This document shows, piece after piece, positions 9,118 through 18,942 of a DNA stretch of 64,000 nucleotides (the first letter of the stretch is position 1; the number at the start of each line of letters is the position of its first letter). The translations under genes and the position numbers were made by a program. The DNA is from JABFSA01 sp963827515 (GTDB taxonomy: Bacteria > Acidobacteriota > Vicinamibacteria > Vicinamibacterales > UBA2999). The stretch is from positions 620,001 to 684,000 of the forward strand of contig CAWHBF010000025.1 in NCBI GenBank assembly GCA_963827515.1, written 5' to 3'. Below the pieces are notes generated by a model that worked only from the letters and a program-made list of their open reading frames with translations, was not told the origin of the DNA and ran no database searches.

Positions 9118-9260
9118 CGTCTGGACCGCAGGAGCGGTCGACCAGTAGAATCCGCACACCTCCATTTGATGATGGCCCTTTCCCTGGCACGCGGCTTGGC
9201 CCGTATGCGATTACCGCCTCAATTGGTGCAGCGACATGGGCGAGGTCGGGGAACAGTTCG
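9118..9260 (+). pseudogene. 5' fragment of a kinase-propeller gene
   Basis: The sequence matches the upstream and start region of the kinase gene at 10506: GAGCGG...AGTAGAATCCGCACACC, then ATGGC, then GGCACGCGGCTTGGCCCGTATG and, further on, ATGGGCGAGGT. Read with small indels it gives P-G-T-R-L-G-P-Y followed by a broken glycine loop M-G-E-V. Only the promoter-proximal ~30 codons survive, and 9287-9925 follows on the other strand. It looks like a remnant of a third tandem paralogue. Confidence 0.7.
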
Positions 9261-9286
9261 CACGACGCCGAGGCCTCGCCGCGCTC

Positions 9287-9925
9287 TCAGTCGTTGAGGT
9301 GCTGGTCGCGGTAGAAGAAGTAGTCGGCTTCGTACGGGACGAAGATCCGGCTCCCGACATCTACCGACTGCGAACACCCATTTGCCGGAGCAATCCCGCC
9401 CACCGTGTTCAGCCGGTGAATGTAGGTCGCCACCGTCAGCCTTCTGCCTCCTGTCGGCCCCCCCTCCGCTCCCACTGCTTCGAGCAGGAGCCATGGGATC
9501 GCGCCCGGCGCAACGAAGCCGGGATCCGAAGACGAGGCGATTGCCCTTGCCCATACCGCGCTCGTATCAACGGAGTGCTGCCATGTCGCGCGCAGCGTGC
9601 CGGCCTCGTCAGGATTGGGGCTGAGGAAGTGGGTCATCATCTGCCGGGCGTCGTTGTGGAACAGCGTGGCTTGCGGGCCGAACAACGTCCAGGCCAAGCT
9701 GGCGCCCGAGGGCAGGCAGATGTAGTTCTGAGTACCGAACGCGTGACCAGCCAGGAAGAGCCTGTGGCCTGCGGGTACCTGAATCGGATCGGGCACGAGT
9801 GGCGGCGTCTCCCGCTGCGCGTAAGCCTGCTGCGGCAGCGTCGAGGCAAACGCCGCAGTGAGGACCGTTACGCATGCGAACCGCAGTGTTCGAGGAGTGG
9901 TTGGACGGGCGCTGACGTTCTTCAT
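9287..9925 (-). CDS. DUF3455-family secreted protein
   Basis: 212 residues from the ATG at 9925, with AAGGAG upstream and a signal peptide ending near Q-A-Y-A-Q. The frame stays open further upstream to 10072. The family signature is clear: V-P-A-G-H-R-L-F-L-A-G-H-A followed by GTQNYICLP, then F-G-P-Q-A-T-L-F, and a late W-L-L-L-E segment. DUF3455 proteins are secreted and uncharacterised. The Cys in YICLP and the C near the C-terminus could form a disulfide. No enzymatic motif is visible, and the gene stands alone. Confidence 0.85.
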   Translation of the reverse strand: MKNVSARPTTPRTLRFACVTVLTAAFASTLPQQAYAQRETPPLVPDPIQVPAGHRLFLAGHAFGTQNYICLPSGASLAWTLFGPQATLFHNDARQMMTHFLSPNPDEAGTLRATWQHSVDTSAVWARAIASSSDPGFVAPGAIPWLLLEAVGAEGGPTGGRRLTVATYIHRLNTVGGIAPANGCSQSVDVGSRIFVPYEADYFFYRDQHLND

Positions 9926-10505
9926 GTCACGCTCCTTACGCTGCACAGAGACTACTTCACGTCGGTAATTCCGGCCAGACATGCTGCGGCGAGCACAATT
10001 TTCGGCAAATTTGTAGACCGTGGTGTGAAATGCCAACCCGTGCGGGTGTTGGTCGCTGCGCTGAGCACTCATCGCACGTAGCGCTGCCGTCGCGACAGGT
10101 GTTCATGACCGGCGAGTTCGCGTTTTGGCATTGATCCGCTTTGGAGGACGCTTTTCGAAAGGCACCGGAGAGAGGGCAGTCGGCCACCTGAGGCTGGTGT
10201 CGTCGTTCTCTGTCGAACTCTCGGCCCTTTGGTGGTGGGCGTCGCTGGTGGGCGCACCTTCGATTCATTCCCGTAAACATTGGGCCGACTATCCTCTGCA
10301 ATCAGGTGGAGGAGAATCCGGGAGTCTGGAACTCGAGCGTTCCTGTGCTGCCTCTTGGCAGTCGTTTTGACCCTTCACGGCCTTCGCTGTGGCTTCCAAG
10401 GCACCCAGGTATAACAACCGAAGACCAAATGCGATGGCTGCGCTGGGTCACTCGGTTTGGACCGTAGGACCGGGCTGCGAGTAGAATCCGCACACCGATT
10501 CAACA
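9926..10505. other. intergenic stretch upstream of kinase gene
   Basis: No gene supported. It holds the divergent 5' regions of the DUF3455 gene and the kinase at 10506. The last ~60 bases are shared with the kinase remnant at 9118. Confidence 0.5.
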
Positions 10506-13226
10506 ATGGCGCTAGCCCCAGGCACGCGGCTCGGCCCGTATGTGATCACCGTGCCGCTCGGCGCCGGCGGGATGGGAGAGGTTTACAAGGCCACCGACAC
10601 GCGCCTCGATCGAACGGTTGCCATCAAGGTCCTGCCGAGTGAGGTTGCCGGCGATTCCGATTCCCGAGCCCGTTTCGAGCGCGAGGCCCGTGCGGTCGCC
10701 GCGCTCGACCACCCCCACATCTGCGGCATCTACGACGTCGGCAACGTCGATGGCACGCACTACCTGGTCATGCCGCATCTCGAGGGCCAGACTCTGGCCG
10801 CGCGCCTCGAGAAAGGGCCGCTCCCGCTCGACCAGGCGCTGAAGATCGCCGTCGAGATCGCCGACGCGCTCGACAAGGCGCATCGCCAAGGCATCATCCA
10901 TCGCGATCTCAAACCGGCCAACATCATGTTGACGAAGACCGGGTCGAAGCTGCTCGACTTCGGGCTGGCCAAGTTACGGCCGAAGGCGGGACCCATCTCG
11001 ATGTCGGGGATGACACGGATGGCGACGTCGATGCCGGACACGGCGCAGGGGACGATTCTCGGGACGGTGCAGTACATGGCGCCCGAGCAGGTCGAGGGCA
11101 AGGAGGCCGACGCGCGCAGCGACATCTGGGCATTCGGAGTGGTGGTGTACGAGATAGTCACGCGCATACGGCCCTTCAGTGGTCAGACGGCGGCGAGCAT
11201 CATCGGGTCGATTCTCAAGGACGATCCACCGAACGTGTCGACCCGTCAACCGGTCGCTCCGAGCGCGCTGGATGAATTGGTCAGCGTATGCCTCGCGAAG
11301 GATCCCGAGGACCGTTGGCAGTCGATGTGGGATGTCAAGCGACAGCTCGAGTGGATCGTCGAGCGCGACGGCGCGAAGGCGTCGCAGTTGAACTTGGCCA
11401 AGAGACGCAGCGTCGTGGCCATTGTGACGCCGGTCGTGGTTGCCGGAGTCGTCGGTGCGGTTGGCATGTGGCTCGTGCAATTGGGGAGGCCCGGGTCCGT
11501 GGAGACGCCGGGCCGTCCCATTGTCTTTGCGATCGACCCGCCTCCCGGACTGAGCCTCGCCGGACCGGCGGCGTCCACGTCGGTGCCGCAGTTGGCCGTC
11601 TCGCCCGACGGGCGTCACGTGGCATTCCTCGTTGCCGACTCTCAGGGGCAGTCGAACCTGTGGGTGCGCGCGATCGACGATCCGCAATCGCGCCCGCTCG
11701 CCGGCACCGAAGGCGCAGTTGATCCGTTCTGGTCCCCAGACAGCCGCCGCATCGGCTTTATCTCGCAGGGCATTCTCAAATCGACGGACGTCGGGACCGC
11801 TGGATCGCCCCAGACGATCACCAAGGCACTGGTTGATTCACGGGGAGGCGCATGGAACACCGACGGTACGATTCTGTTCTACGCTGCACGGCCCGCCTCC
11901 TTGAGCCGGGTTGCGGCCACTGGCGGTCCGGTGACCGAGTATTCTCTCGGCGACGTCATTAATGGAATGGCCCGATGGCCGGAATTTCTGCCAGACGGCG
12001 AACACCTGCTGTTTCAAGTGCGAGACGCGGACCTCGATCGACGGGGGATTTACGTTCGCTCGCTCAGCGGGAACGAGTCGGGATCGCGCCGACTCATTGG
12101 TTCCGATTGGACTGCGCACTACGGGTCGGGCTACTTGCTGTTCCTCGATGGCTCGACGCTGATGGCGCAGCCTTTCGATGCGACACGGCATGAGTTGGGA
12201 GGGACGTCCGCAGTCGTGGCGCGCGGCGTCGGAGGCTCGAGCACCGCATATGGCGCGTTCTCCGTGTCGTCTACCGGCGTGCTGGCCTACACGGGAGGTC
12301 TTTCGACTCAGAGCGAACTGCGATGGGTGGAGCGCTCGGGAGCGACTGGAGATCTTGTGGCGCCGAAAGGCGACTATGTCGATCTCAGCCTGTCGCCCGA
12401 TCAGTCTCGCGTGGCGTATTCACGCGTGGATCCCCAATCACAGGCGCCGGATGTCTGGATCCTGGATCTGGCACGAGGAACATCAACGCGGATCACCTCC
12501 GAACGTCTGGTGGATGCCAGCCCGATTTGGTCACCGGGCGGAGACCAGATCATCTTCCGGTCGAATCGCACGTCTACCATTGGCGTCGAGTTGTACCTGA
12601 CCGCCTCGAGTCCTGGCGGAACGACCAGGCGAATCTTCGGTCTCGATGATGCGGGACTGAATACTCCGAGCAACGTCATCCCATGTTACTGGTCGCCGGG
12701 CGGACAAGTGGTGTTCTACCAGGCCACATTCAATGCGGGTTACGGCATCTGGACCAGTTCTGTCGAGCAGAAGAACCCGAAGGCCATTTTGGACACGCAG
12801 TACAACGAACTGCAGGCAGCGATCTCTCCCGACGGCCGCTGGATGGCGTATGCCTCCGATCAGTCGGGCCGTTACGAGATCTACGTGCAGGACTTCCCAA
12901 GCGGCGCGCAGCGTACGCTGGTCTCGACCAACGGGGGAATGCAGCCGCAGTGGCGAGGCGATGGACGCGAGCTGTACTACATACAAGCGGACGGGTCGCT
13001 CATGCAGGTTGCGGTCAGGACGGGCGAGCGATTCGATGCCTCGGCGCCGACCGCACTCTTCAAGACCGCGATCCCCACGATGCTCAATCCCTACCGGATG
13101 GACTATACGCCGGCGGCAGACGGCCAACGCTTCCTGATGAAGGTTCCTGTTCAGGAGACGCCGCCGGCGATTACTGTCGTCCTGAACTGGCCCGCGCTGT
13201 TGAACAGAACGGAGACGTCGAAGTGA
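10506..13226 (+). CDS. Ser/Thr protein kinase with C-terminal PD40 beta-propeller
   Basis: 906 residues. Residues ~10-280 form a Hanks-type kinase: glycine loop G-A-G-G-M-G-E-V, Lys41 in VAIKVLP, HRDLKPAN with catalytic Asp134, DFG Asp151, and the APEQ motif. One membrane segment lies near 302-322 (valine-rich). Residues ~345-905 are repeated W-S-P-D-S/L-S-P-D-type blades of the WD40-like PD40/TolB family, facing outside the cytoplasm. The architecture is typical of acidobacteria and myxobacteria. It should sense an extracytoplasmic ligand and phosphorylate cytoplasmic targets; neither is known. A same-length paralogue follows at 13408. Confidence 0.93.
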   Translation: MALAPGTRLGPYVITVPLGAGGMGEVYKATDTRLDRTVAIKVLPSEVAGDSDSRARFEREARAVAALDHPHICGIYDVGNVDGTHYLVMPHLEGQTLAARLEKGPLPLDQALKIAVEIADALDKAHRQGIIHRDLKPANIMLTKTGSKLLDFGLAKLRPKAGPISMSGMTRMATSMPDTAQGTILGTVQYMAPEQVEGKEADARSDIWAFGVVVYEIVTRIRPFSGQTAASIIGSILKDDPPNVSTRQPVAPSALDELVSVCLAKDPEDRWQSMWDVKRQLEWIVERDGAKASQLNLAKRRSVVAIVTPVVVAGVVGAVGMWLVQLGRPGSVETPGRPIVFAIDPPPGLSLAGPAASTSVPQLAVSPDGRHVAFLVADSQGQSNLWVRAIDDPQSRPLAGTEGAVDPFWSPDSRRIGFISQGILKSTDVGTAGSPQTITKALVDSRGGAWNTDGTILFYAARPASLSRVAATGGPVTEYSLGDVINGMARWPEFLPDGEHLLFQVRDADLDRRGIYVRSLSGNESGSRRLIGSDWTAHYGSGYLLFLDGSTLMAQPFDATRHELGGTSAVVARGVGGSSTAYGAFSVSSTGVLAYTGGLSTQSELRWVERSGATGDLVAPKGDYVDLSLSPDQSRVAYSRVDPQSQAPDVWILDLARGTSTRITSERLVDASPIWSPGGDQIIFRSNRTSTIGVELYLTASSPGGTTRRIFGLDDAGLNTPSNVIPCYWSPGGQVVFYQATFNAGYGIWTSSVEQKNPKAILDTQYNELQAAISPDGRWMAYASDQSGRYEIYVQDFPSGAQRTLVSTNGGMQPQWRGDGRELYYIQADGSLMQVAVRTGERFDASAPTALFKTAIPTMLNPYRMDYTPAADGQRFLMKVPVQETPPAITVVLNWPALLNRTETSK

Positions 13227-13407
13227 CCTATCCGGCCCCGGACCTCACGTGAAGGGGCTGTGCGGCAGCAGATCTCAAACTTTCTACAATGGATTGTTGG
13301 GTTGCCAAGTGGCAGCCAGTCGTCTTCGCTCGACTTGGCTAACCCTGCGGCGCTACTGACGAGCAAACCCTCGACGGCCCCGGCCCCGCCCGTATAATCC
13401 ACAACGG

Positions 13408-16128
13408 TTGTCCCTCACTCCCGGCACGCGCCTCGGCCCGTATGAAGTGACCGCCCGGATCGGCGTGGGAGGCATGGGCGAGGTGTATCGCGCGACGGAC
13501 ACGAAATTGAAGCGGCCCGTGGCGATCAAGGTCCTGCCCGCGTCCCTCTCCGCCGATCCCGAGCGGCTTGCCCGTTTCCAGCGCGAAGCCGAGGTCCTCG
13601 CCTCGCTGAACCACCCGAACATCGCGCACATCTACGGCTTGGAAGACGCCGACGGTGTGAAGGCCCTCGTGATGGAACTGGTCGAGGGACCGACGCTAGC
13701 GGATCGCATCACACAGGGAGCGATCCCTGTCGATGAGGCCCTGCCCATCGCCAAGCAGATCGCGGAGGCGCTCGAAGCCGCCCACGAGCAGGGCATCATC
13801 CATCGGGATCTCAAACCCGCGAACATCAAGGTCCGTCCTGACGGCACGGTGAAGGTGCTGGACTTCGGGCTGGCGAAGGCGATGGAAGCGCCGGGCGCGA
13901 TGTCACCGAGCGTGTCGCAGGCACCAACGATCACGACACCGGCGATGACGGGCGTGGGCATGATCCTCGGCACGGCCGCGTACATGGCGCCGGAGCAGGC
14001 GCGCGGGAAGACCGTGGACAAGCGCGCGGACATCTGGGCGTTTGGCGCCGTCTTGTTCGAGATGCTAACGGGGAAACTGGCGTTCGGTGGCGACGACGTG
14101 TCGGAAACGCTTGCGCGCGTCATTGAGCGTGAGCCCGCGTGGGATGAGCTGCCGACTGCGGTTCCGACGCATGTCCGCCAGACGTTGCGCCTGTGTCTGC
14201 GGAAGCCGCTTCGGGAGCGCGTTCCGGACATCGGTGCCGTGCGCCTGGCACTCGAGGGCGCGTTTGAGGCGGCGGCGTTGCCGGGCGCGTCGTCCTCGGA
14301 CGCCGGGTGGTGGCGACGAATGCTGCCGTATGCGATTGGGGCCGTTGCCGCAACGCTGGCGGTCGGAGTGGCCGCCTGGGGTCTCCGGCCCTCCGTCGAG
14401 CGGCCTGGAGTCAGTCGCTTCGACTACGACATCCCCGTCGGGCAGATTCTTCGCAACACCCACCGTGGGGTCATCGCGGTCGCCCGTGATGGCCGGCACA
14501 TCGTCTACAACACGAATGAGGGCCTCTATCTGCGCCCCATGGACGAATTGGAGGCGCGCCTGATTCCAGGGAGCGAGGCCAGCCTGACAAATCCGTTCTT
14601 CTCGCCCGACGCACAGTCGGTCGGCTACTGGGATGCCGCCTCGGCGCGGCTCATGCGCATCGACATCGAAGGAGGAACACCGGTTGCGATTGCTCCAGCT
14701 GCCAGCCCGCATAGTGCAACCTGGACCAGAGACGGTACCGTCTTCTTCAGCCAACCAGGCCAGGGAATCTTCCGCGTGTCGGCCAATGGCGGCACACCGG
14801 AGCTCGTCACCAGGCTGAACGCCGGAGAAGAAGCCGACAGCCCCCAACTGTTACCCGACGGAGACTCCGTGTTATTCAGCGTGACCAGCGGGGTCGGGCG
14901 GACCCGCTGGGACCAGGCCGACATCGTGGCGCAGTCCATTCGAACCGGGACGCGAACACTCGTGTTGCGCGGCGGGAGTGACGCTCGTTACTTGCGGACC
15001 GGGCATCTGGTCTACGCACTCGGGAGTGCGCTGTTCGCTGTCGCGTTCGACCCGGGTCGGTTGGTGGTATCGGGCGGTGCCGTCGCCGTTGCCGAGGGGG
15101 TCATGCGCGCAAGCATTAGCGGCCAAACTTACTCATCGTCAGCGAATTATGGGGTGTCCGACGATGGCACGTTGGTCTATGTCACGGGTGGTGGATCGGC
15201 CCCGCGCCGTTCGTTGATTTGGGTCGACCGGCAGGGACACGAGGAACTCCTGGGTTCTCCCAATCGCCCCTACGTGTATCCGCGCATCTCACCCGACGGC
15301 GGGCGGGTGGTCGTTGACATACGGGACCAGCAGAACGACATCTGGGTCTGGGATCTCGGGCGCGAGACTCTGACACGCCTCACCGTGAGTCCTGAGCTCG
15401 ACATGTATCCGGCCTGGACGCCCGACGGTCGGCGAGTGCTGTTCAGTACGTCGACGGGGGATGGAGGATCGGATGTGTCCTGGCAGACAGCCGATGGCGC
15501 GGGTTCGGCCGAACAGCTTACGGATGCCGGTCCCATTATCCACGTGCCGCACGCGGTGTCACCCGACGGCGCGCGGGTCGTGGTGCGGGTGGGTGCGACT
15601 CCTCCCTATGACCTAGCCGGACTCCGGCTCGCGGACGGTAACCGGATGGAGTCTCTGGTTCGCACTCCATTCAACGAACTGAATGCGGAGGTGTCGCCAG
15701 ATGGCCGCTGGCTGGCCTATGAATCCGATGAGTCCGGGAAGAATGAGATTTACGTGAGACCGTTCCCGAACGTCGATGCGGGACGCTGGCAGGTTTCGCC
15801 CGGTGGCGGCACGCGGCCAGCGTGGGCGCGGAGCGGTGAGGAGTTGTTCTACCTCGCGACGGGCCTGGGGAGTTCTACGCTCATGAATGTGCGAGTCGAA
15901 CGTGCGGCAACATGGACGGCCGGAACATCGACGAAGCTGTTCGAAGGGCCGTACTTCTACACCGACACGGGCGTCATAGGGCGGGGACGCACTTACGATG
16001 TCTCGCCGGATGGGCGGCGTTTCTTGATGTTGAAGGACGCGGGTGGCATTGACGACGTTCCTATGTCGCGGCTTGTCGTGGTGCAAAACTGGACCGAAGA
16101 ACTGAAGCGTCTCGTGCCGGTGAACTGA
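13408..16128 (+). CDS. Ser/Thr protein kinase with C-terminal PD40 beta-propeller
   Basis: 906 residues from a TTG start, chosen because the product then begins like its neighbour (L-T-P-G-T-R-L-G-P-Y). The kinase shows G-V-G-G-M-G-E-V, Lys41 (VAIKVLP), HRDLKPAN with Asp134, DFG Asp152 and APEQ. One membrane segment sits near residue 310 (Y-A-I-G-A-V-A-A-T-L-A-V-G-V). PD40-type repeats fill the rest, with L-S-P-D/W-T-P-D-G turns. Same length and order as the 10506-13226 protein but clearly diverged, so an old tandem duplication. It is 181 bases downstream, probably with its own promoter. Confidence 0.93.
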   Translation: MSLTPGTRLGPYEVTARIGVGGMGEVYRATDTKLKRPVAIKVLPASLSADPERLARFQREAEVLASLNHPNIAHIYGLEDADGVKALVMELVEGPTLADRITQGAIPVDEALPIAKQIAEALEAAHEQGIIHRDLKPANIKVRPDGTVKVLDFGLAKAMEAPGAMSPSVSQAPTITTPAMTGVGMILGTAAYMAPEQARGKTVDKRADIWAFGAVLFEMLTGKLAFGGDDVSETLARVIEREPAWDELPTAVPTHVRQTLRLCLRKPLRERVPDIGAVRLALEGAFEAAALPGASSSDAGWWRRMLPYAIGAVAATLAVGVAAWGLRPSVERPGVSRFDYDIPVGQILRNTHRGVIAVARDGRHIVYNTNEGLYLRPMDELEARLIPGSEASLTNPFFSPDAQSVGYWDAASARLMRIDIEGGTPVAIAPAASPHSATWTRDGTVFFSQPGQGIFRVSANGGTPELVTRLNAGEEADSPQLLPDGDSVLFSVTSGVGRTRWDQADIVAQSIRTGTRTLVLRGGSDARYLRTGHLVYALGSALFAVAFDPGRLVVSGGAVAVAEGVMRASISGQTYSSSANYGVSDDGTLVYVTGGGSAPRRSLIWVDRQGHEELLGSPNRPYVYPRISPDGGRVVVDIRDQQNDIWVWDLGRETLTRLTVSPELDMYPAWTPDGRRVLFSTSTGDGGSDVSWQTADGAGSAEQLTDAGPIIHVPHAVSPDGARVVVRVGATPPYDLAGLRLADGNRMESLVRTPFNELNAEVSPDGRWLAYESDESGKNEIYVRPFPNVDAGRWQVSPGGGTRPAWARSGEELFYLATGLGSSTLMNVRVERAATWTAGTSTKLFEGPYFYTDTGVIGRGRTYDVSPDGRRFLMLKDAGGIDDVPMSRLVVVQNWTEELKRLVPVN

Positions 16129-16152
16129 CGAGCCTGCTCCAAAACCCGCGCG

Positions 16153-17115
16153 CTACTCGCGACGCACGTCCTTCGCCTTCTTGTCCTCGCGCAAGCCGAC
16201 GAACTTCGAGTGTCGCAGGTGATTGTCGCCCGTCCACTCCAGGAACTCGAACTGTCCGACGAGCACGGGCTTGAGCCATACGCACTCCGCCATCTTGGCT
16301 TTCGTCAGCCCCTGGCCCCACCGTCCGCTCTTCGCTTCTGGAAGGTTCACAAAGGGGCACTGTTCGACTTCGAGGCCCTTGAATTTCCTGAACAGAGCCG
16401 CGCGAGTGGCAGGTGTGAAGCCGTTGCGCGTCCTGGAGGCGTAGATGAGCGCGTTGTTCTCGTAGTAGCCGAAGACCAGCGCATCGAAGGTGGTGGTCCC
16501 TTGTGTGTAGCCGCCAATCACGAACTCTTGACCGCGATCGACACGCATCTTCATCCAGGCACCCGACCGTAGACCTGATTCGTATCGACTGTCCCGCCGC
16601 TTGGCGACGAGACCTTCCAGTCCATGTGATTTCACGGATTCGATAAGCACCGGTAGAGCTGCCTCGAGGGGCGCGGCATAACGGACGGGCTCAGTAAGTG
16701 TCGGCAGCACCTTCTGCTCGAGGAGCCGGCGGCGCTCGTCAAGTGATCGGTTGGTCACGTCTATTCCCGCGAGGATCATGACGTCGAACACGTAGTACAC
16801 CACCGAACCAGGCGACGTCCCGAAATTCTGGAGCGTGTTGAATGACGGCCGGCCGTTCTCATCGAATGCCACGACTTCGCCGTCGATCACGGACTGGTTC
16901 GCCAGATTCGCGAGGGCTTTGACGACCGCCGGGTACCGGGTTGCGAAGTTTTTGTCGTTTCGAGACCGTAGCTGCACCTTACCGTCTCTCTTGAACGCGA
17001 TCGCGCGATAGCCGTCCAGCTTCAGCTCATACATCCATCCTGGGTCGTCCGGCAGTCGATCCGTCTTGAGCAAGAGCATCGGCGGAATGAACTTCGCCTG
17101 GGCGTTCCGGGCCAT
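16153..17115 (-). CDS. ATP-dependent DNA ligase, LigD ligase-domain type
   Basis: 320 residues. Motif I is E-L-K-L-D-G-Y-R with the adenylated Lys at 32; VIDGEVVAFDENG (motif III region), FDVM, EGLVAKR (motif IV) and W-M-K-M-R (motif V) follow, with an OB-fold segment at the C-terminus (Q-E-F-V-I-G-G-Y). This is the length of the isolated LigD ligase domain, without the polymerase or nuclease domains. It would seal breaks in nonhomologous end joining with Ku, but no Ku gene is in the window. Its first ~110 bases and upstream flank are duplicated at 23195-23329. Confidence 0.92.
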   Translation of the reverse strand: MARNAQAKFIPPMLLLKTDRLPDDPGWMYELKLDGYRAIAFKRDGKVQLRSRNDKNFATRYPAVVKALANLANQSVIDGEVVAFDENGRPSFNTLQNFGTSPGSVVYYVFDVMILAGIDVTNRSLDERRRLLEQKVLPTLTEPVRYAAPLEAALPVLIESVKSHGLEGLVAKRRDSRYESGLRSGAWMKMRVDRGQEFVIGGYTQGTTTFDALVFGYYENNALIYASRTRNGFTPATRAALFRKFKGLEVEQCPFVNLPEAKSGRWGQGLTKAKMAECVWLKPVLVGQFEFLEWTGDNHLRHSKFVGLREDKKAKDVRRE

Positions 17116-17230
17116 GCGTGAGTCTAGTTCAGCACCCAGCTGGCAAAGTTATGTTGGACCAAGCACCACCGTCAGTCGCACGTTGGCGGAATAGGCTGAC
17201 TCGCGAGGAACTGACCGCTCCACTGTTTTT

Positions 17231-17283
17231 GAAGATCGCTTCGGACTGTGGCCTTACTTCTCCCTCAGCCCGAAACGATCTTC
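17231..17283. repeat. imperfect inverted repeat
   Basis: Arms GAAGATCGCTTCGG (17231-17244) and CCGAAACGATCTTC (17270-17283) match at 13 of 14 positions around a 25-base loop. No T-run follows on either strand, so it is not an obvious terminator. It lies between the ligase and the hydrolase at 17449, at the edge of the cassette-like region. Confidence 0.6.
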
Positions 17284-17335
17284 CTCCCAACAAGGTGCGA
17301 CCGGACGAGTTTACGAACACTTCTCGGCTGGCTCG

Positions 17336-17403
17336 TTTGGCGATATGCTGCGAAACTCGCAAGGCCGGGCGAGATGCGCCGATCGGTCAACTACTAGTTG
17401 GAC
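17336..17403 (+). repeat. cassette-boundary-like repeat, copy A
   Basis: Matches the segment at 18943-19011: TTTGGCG, TATGCTGCGA, CTCGC, CGAGAT and ACTACTAGTT occur in the same order. It ends in GTTGGAC (17397-17403), which fits the integron core consensus GTTRRRY, about 50 bases before a hydrolase gene. No convincing folded attC partner was found upstream, so the assignment is tentative. Confidence 0.45.
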
Positions 17404-17448
17404 AGTCAAGAAGTCGGCTCATTCAACGGCGGTAAGGATGGAGGTCGA

Positions 17449-18792
17449 TTGGCAGCCCATAAAGAATCCTTAAAGACACTCCGTGTTCTCTCTGTGGCAG
17501 GGCTCGTGTACCTGTCGCTCGGCACCTCATCCGCGCAAGCGCAGACAAGGGACCCGCTGAGTCCGGTTCCCTGCCGCGATCTGAACTGGCAGTTCGCCGA
17601 TCCGGCCTTTGCGGCACTTTCAGGTGCCAAGACCTATTTCGGGCGTTACGAGGGCGGTACCTATCGCATCGAAGTGCCCGATAACTGGAATGGCGAGCTC
17701 ATTCTGTGGGCGCATGGCGCCCGCAGCGATGTCGGGCCCCAGGGTCACATGGTTCAGAACGAGATGCCGGGGTCCACTGGCGGTTCCGCCCGCCTTCGGG
17801 AGCACTGGATTCGTGCTGGATTTGCCTGGGCGGCATCAACGTACCGCTGCAACGGCGCCGGCCCGGGCCTCGGTTTGCTCGATACGCTGCGGCTGCGCGA
17901 GGTGTTTGCCAGAGAGCATCCAAGTCGTGCTCCGAGCCGTCTGTACCTCGTTGGATCATCTCTGGGAGGAGGCGTCGTGCTGCGGGCCATGCACCTGCTG
18001 CCCACGACATTCGCCGCAGGCTTGGCGATGTGTCCAGTCGTCGCGCCTGCACGCTGGGACTTTGCCGTCGCGGTAGCCGCGGCTGCGGAAGCCATCAGCG
18101 GCATGCCGATTCACGAGACCACTTCAGACGCGGATCGTACCGCCGCTTTGAGAACCGTGCTGGGCACACCGAAGAACTACACAACGAAGGGGCGGCAACT
18201 GGCGAGCGTGCAGATTGAATTGAGTGGAGGGCCACGCCCGTTCGCAATGGAGGGTTTAGAGGCGAGCTACGAGGCCAATATCATTGCCGCCCTAAACCAG
18301 CGCGGGGGAGCCGAGATCCGCGCTGCGACGAATCGCGACACGCGCTACGCCCTCGATGAACGCTTCGGGCTCACTGCGGAAGCACTGAACTCGCAGGTCC
18401 GGCGCATCGCGGCGGACGACACACTTCGCGGGTCTGCCAGTTCGTTCTTGGAGGCGAGTGCATTGACTGGCGAGATCCAGCGCCCCGTGATGACACTCCA
18501 CGGGACTGGAGACCTGCAGGTGCCAATCTCCAGTCAGCGTACGTTGCGAGAGATCGTAGTCCGCGCTGGCAAGGGCGATCTGCTTGTGCAGCGGATCATG
18601 CGTATCCCGGGTCACTGCCGCTACAGCGACGAGGAGCAGATCCAAGCATTCGACGACTTGGTGGCATGGGTAAAGGACGGCAAGCGCCCCGAGGGTGATG
18701 ACGTGATGGGCGACCTGCGAGACGCCGGACGGAAGTTCACCAATCCACTGCGGCCCGGTGACCCTGGGACTCTCAGCGTAGGGCGACCCTGA
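17449..18792 (+). CDS. secreted alpha/beta-hydrolase-like protein
   Basis: About 447 residues from a TTG at 17449 with GGAGGT just upstream; a TTG at 17398 is also possible but lies inside the core-like sequence. A signal peptide ends near S-A-Q-A-Q. The nucleophile elbow is V-G-S-S-L-G-G, and a late G-T-G-D-L-Q-V-P and a G-H-C-R-Y segment can supply the Asp and His. Strand beta-3 and the oxyanion region resemble N-W-N-G-E-L-I-L-W-A-H-G. It is probably a periplasmic or secreted esterase/peptidase of unknown substrate. It is the first of three consecutive secreted hydrolase genes with cassette-like boundaries. Confidence 0.75.
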   Translation: MAAHKESLKTLRVLSVAGLVYLSLGTSSAQAQTRDPLSPVPCRDLNWQFADPAFAALSGAKTYFGRYEGGTYRIEVPDNWNGELILWAHGARSDVGPQGHMVQNEMPGSTGGSARLREHWIRAGFAWAASTYRCNGAGPGLGLLDTLRLREVFAREHPSRAPSRLYLVGSSLGGGVVLRAMHLLPTTFAAGLAMCPVVAPARWDFAVAVAAAAEAISGMPIHETTSDADRTAALRTVLGTPKNYTTKGRQLASVQIELSGGPRPFAMEGLEASYEANIIAALNQRGGAEIRAATNRDTRYALDERFGLTAEALNSQVRRIAADDTLRGSASSFLEASALTGEIQRPVMTLHGTGDLQVPISSQRTLREIVVRAGKGDLLVQRIMRIPGHCRYSDEEQIQAFDDLVAWVKDGKRPEGDDVMGDLRDAGRKFTNPLRPGDPGTLSVGRP

Positions 18793-18942
18793 ACGGCGTT
18801 ACTCGGTCCAGCAACCTGCGCCCCGCGATATGCGCCGTCCCGGAGACGTGTTATGCAGACCGGTCTAATCAGCCCTCGCCAGAGCTTTTCGCATCAACAA
18901 GCACCCGTCCCCGCGGCACTGTCAGACACTCCCGGTAGTGTG
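18793..18942. other. spacer with paired GTTATGC motifs
   Basis: No gene. GTTATGC occurs at 18850-18856 and again at 18950-18956, exactly 100 bases apart, and a small hairpin ACACT-CCCGGT-AGTGT followed by GTTTT lies around 18926. These could be degenerate recombination-site sequence or a weak terminator of the preceding gene. Confidence 0.35.

Noticed and set aside
8739..9190. Several overlapping short frames between the small hydrophilic protein and the kinase stub
   Set aside because: No start signal, no motif, mutually exclusive frames on both strands.
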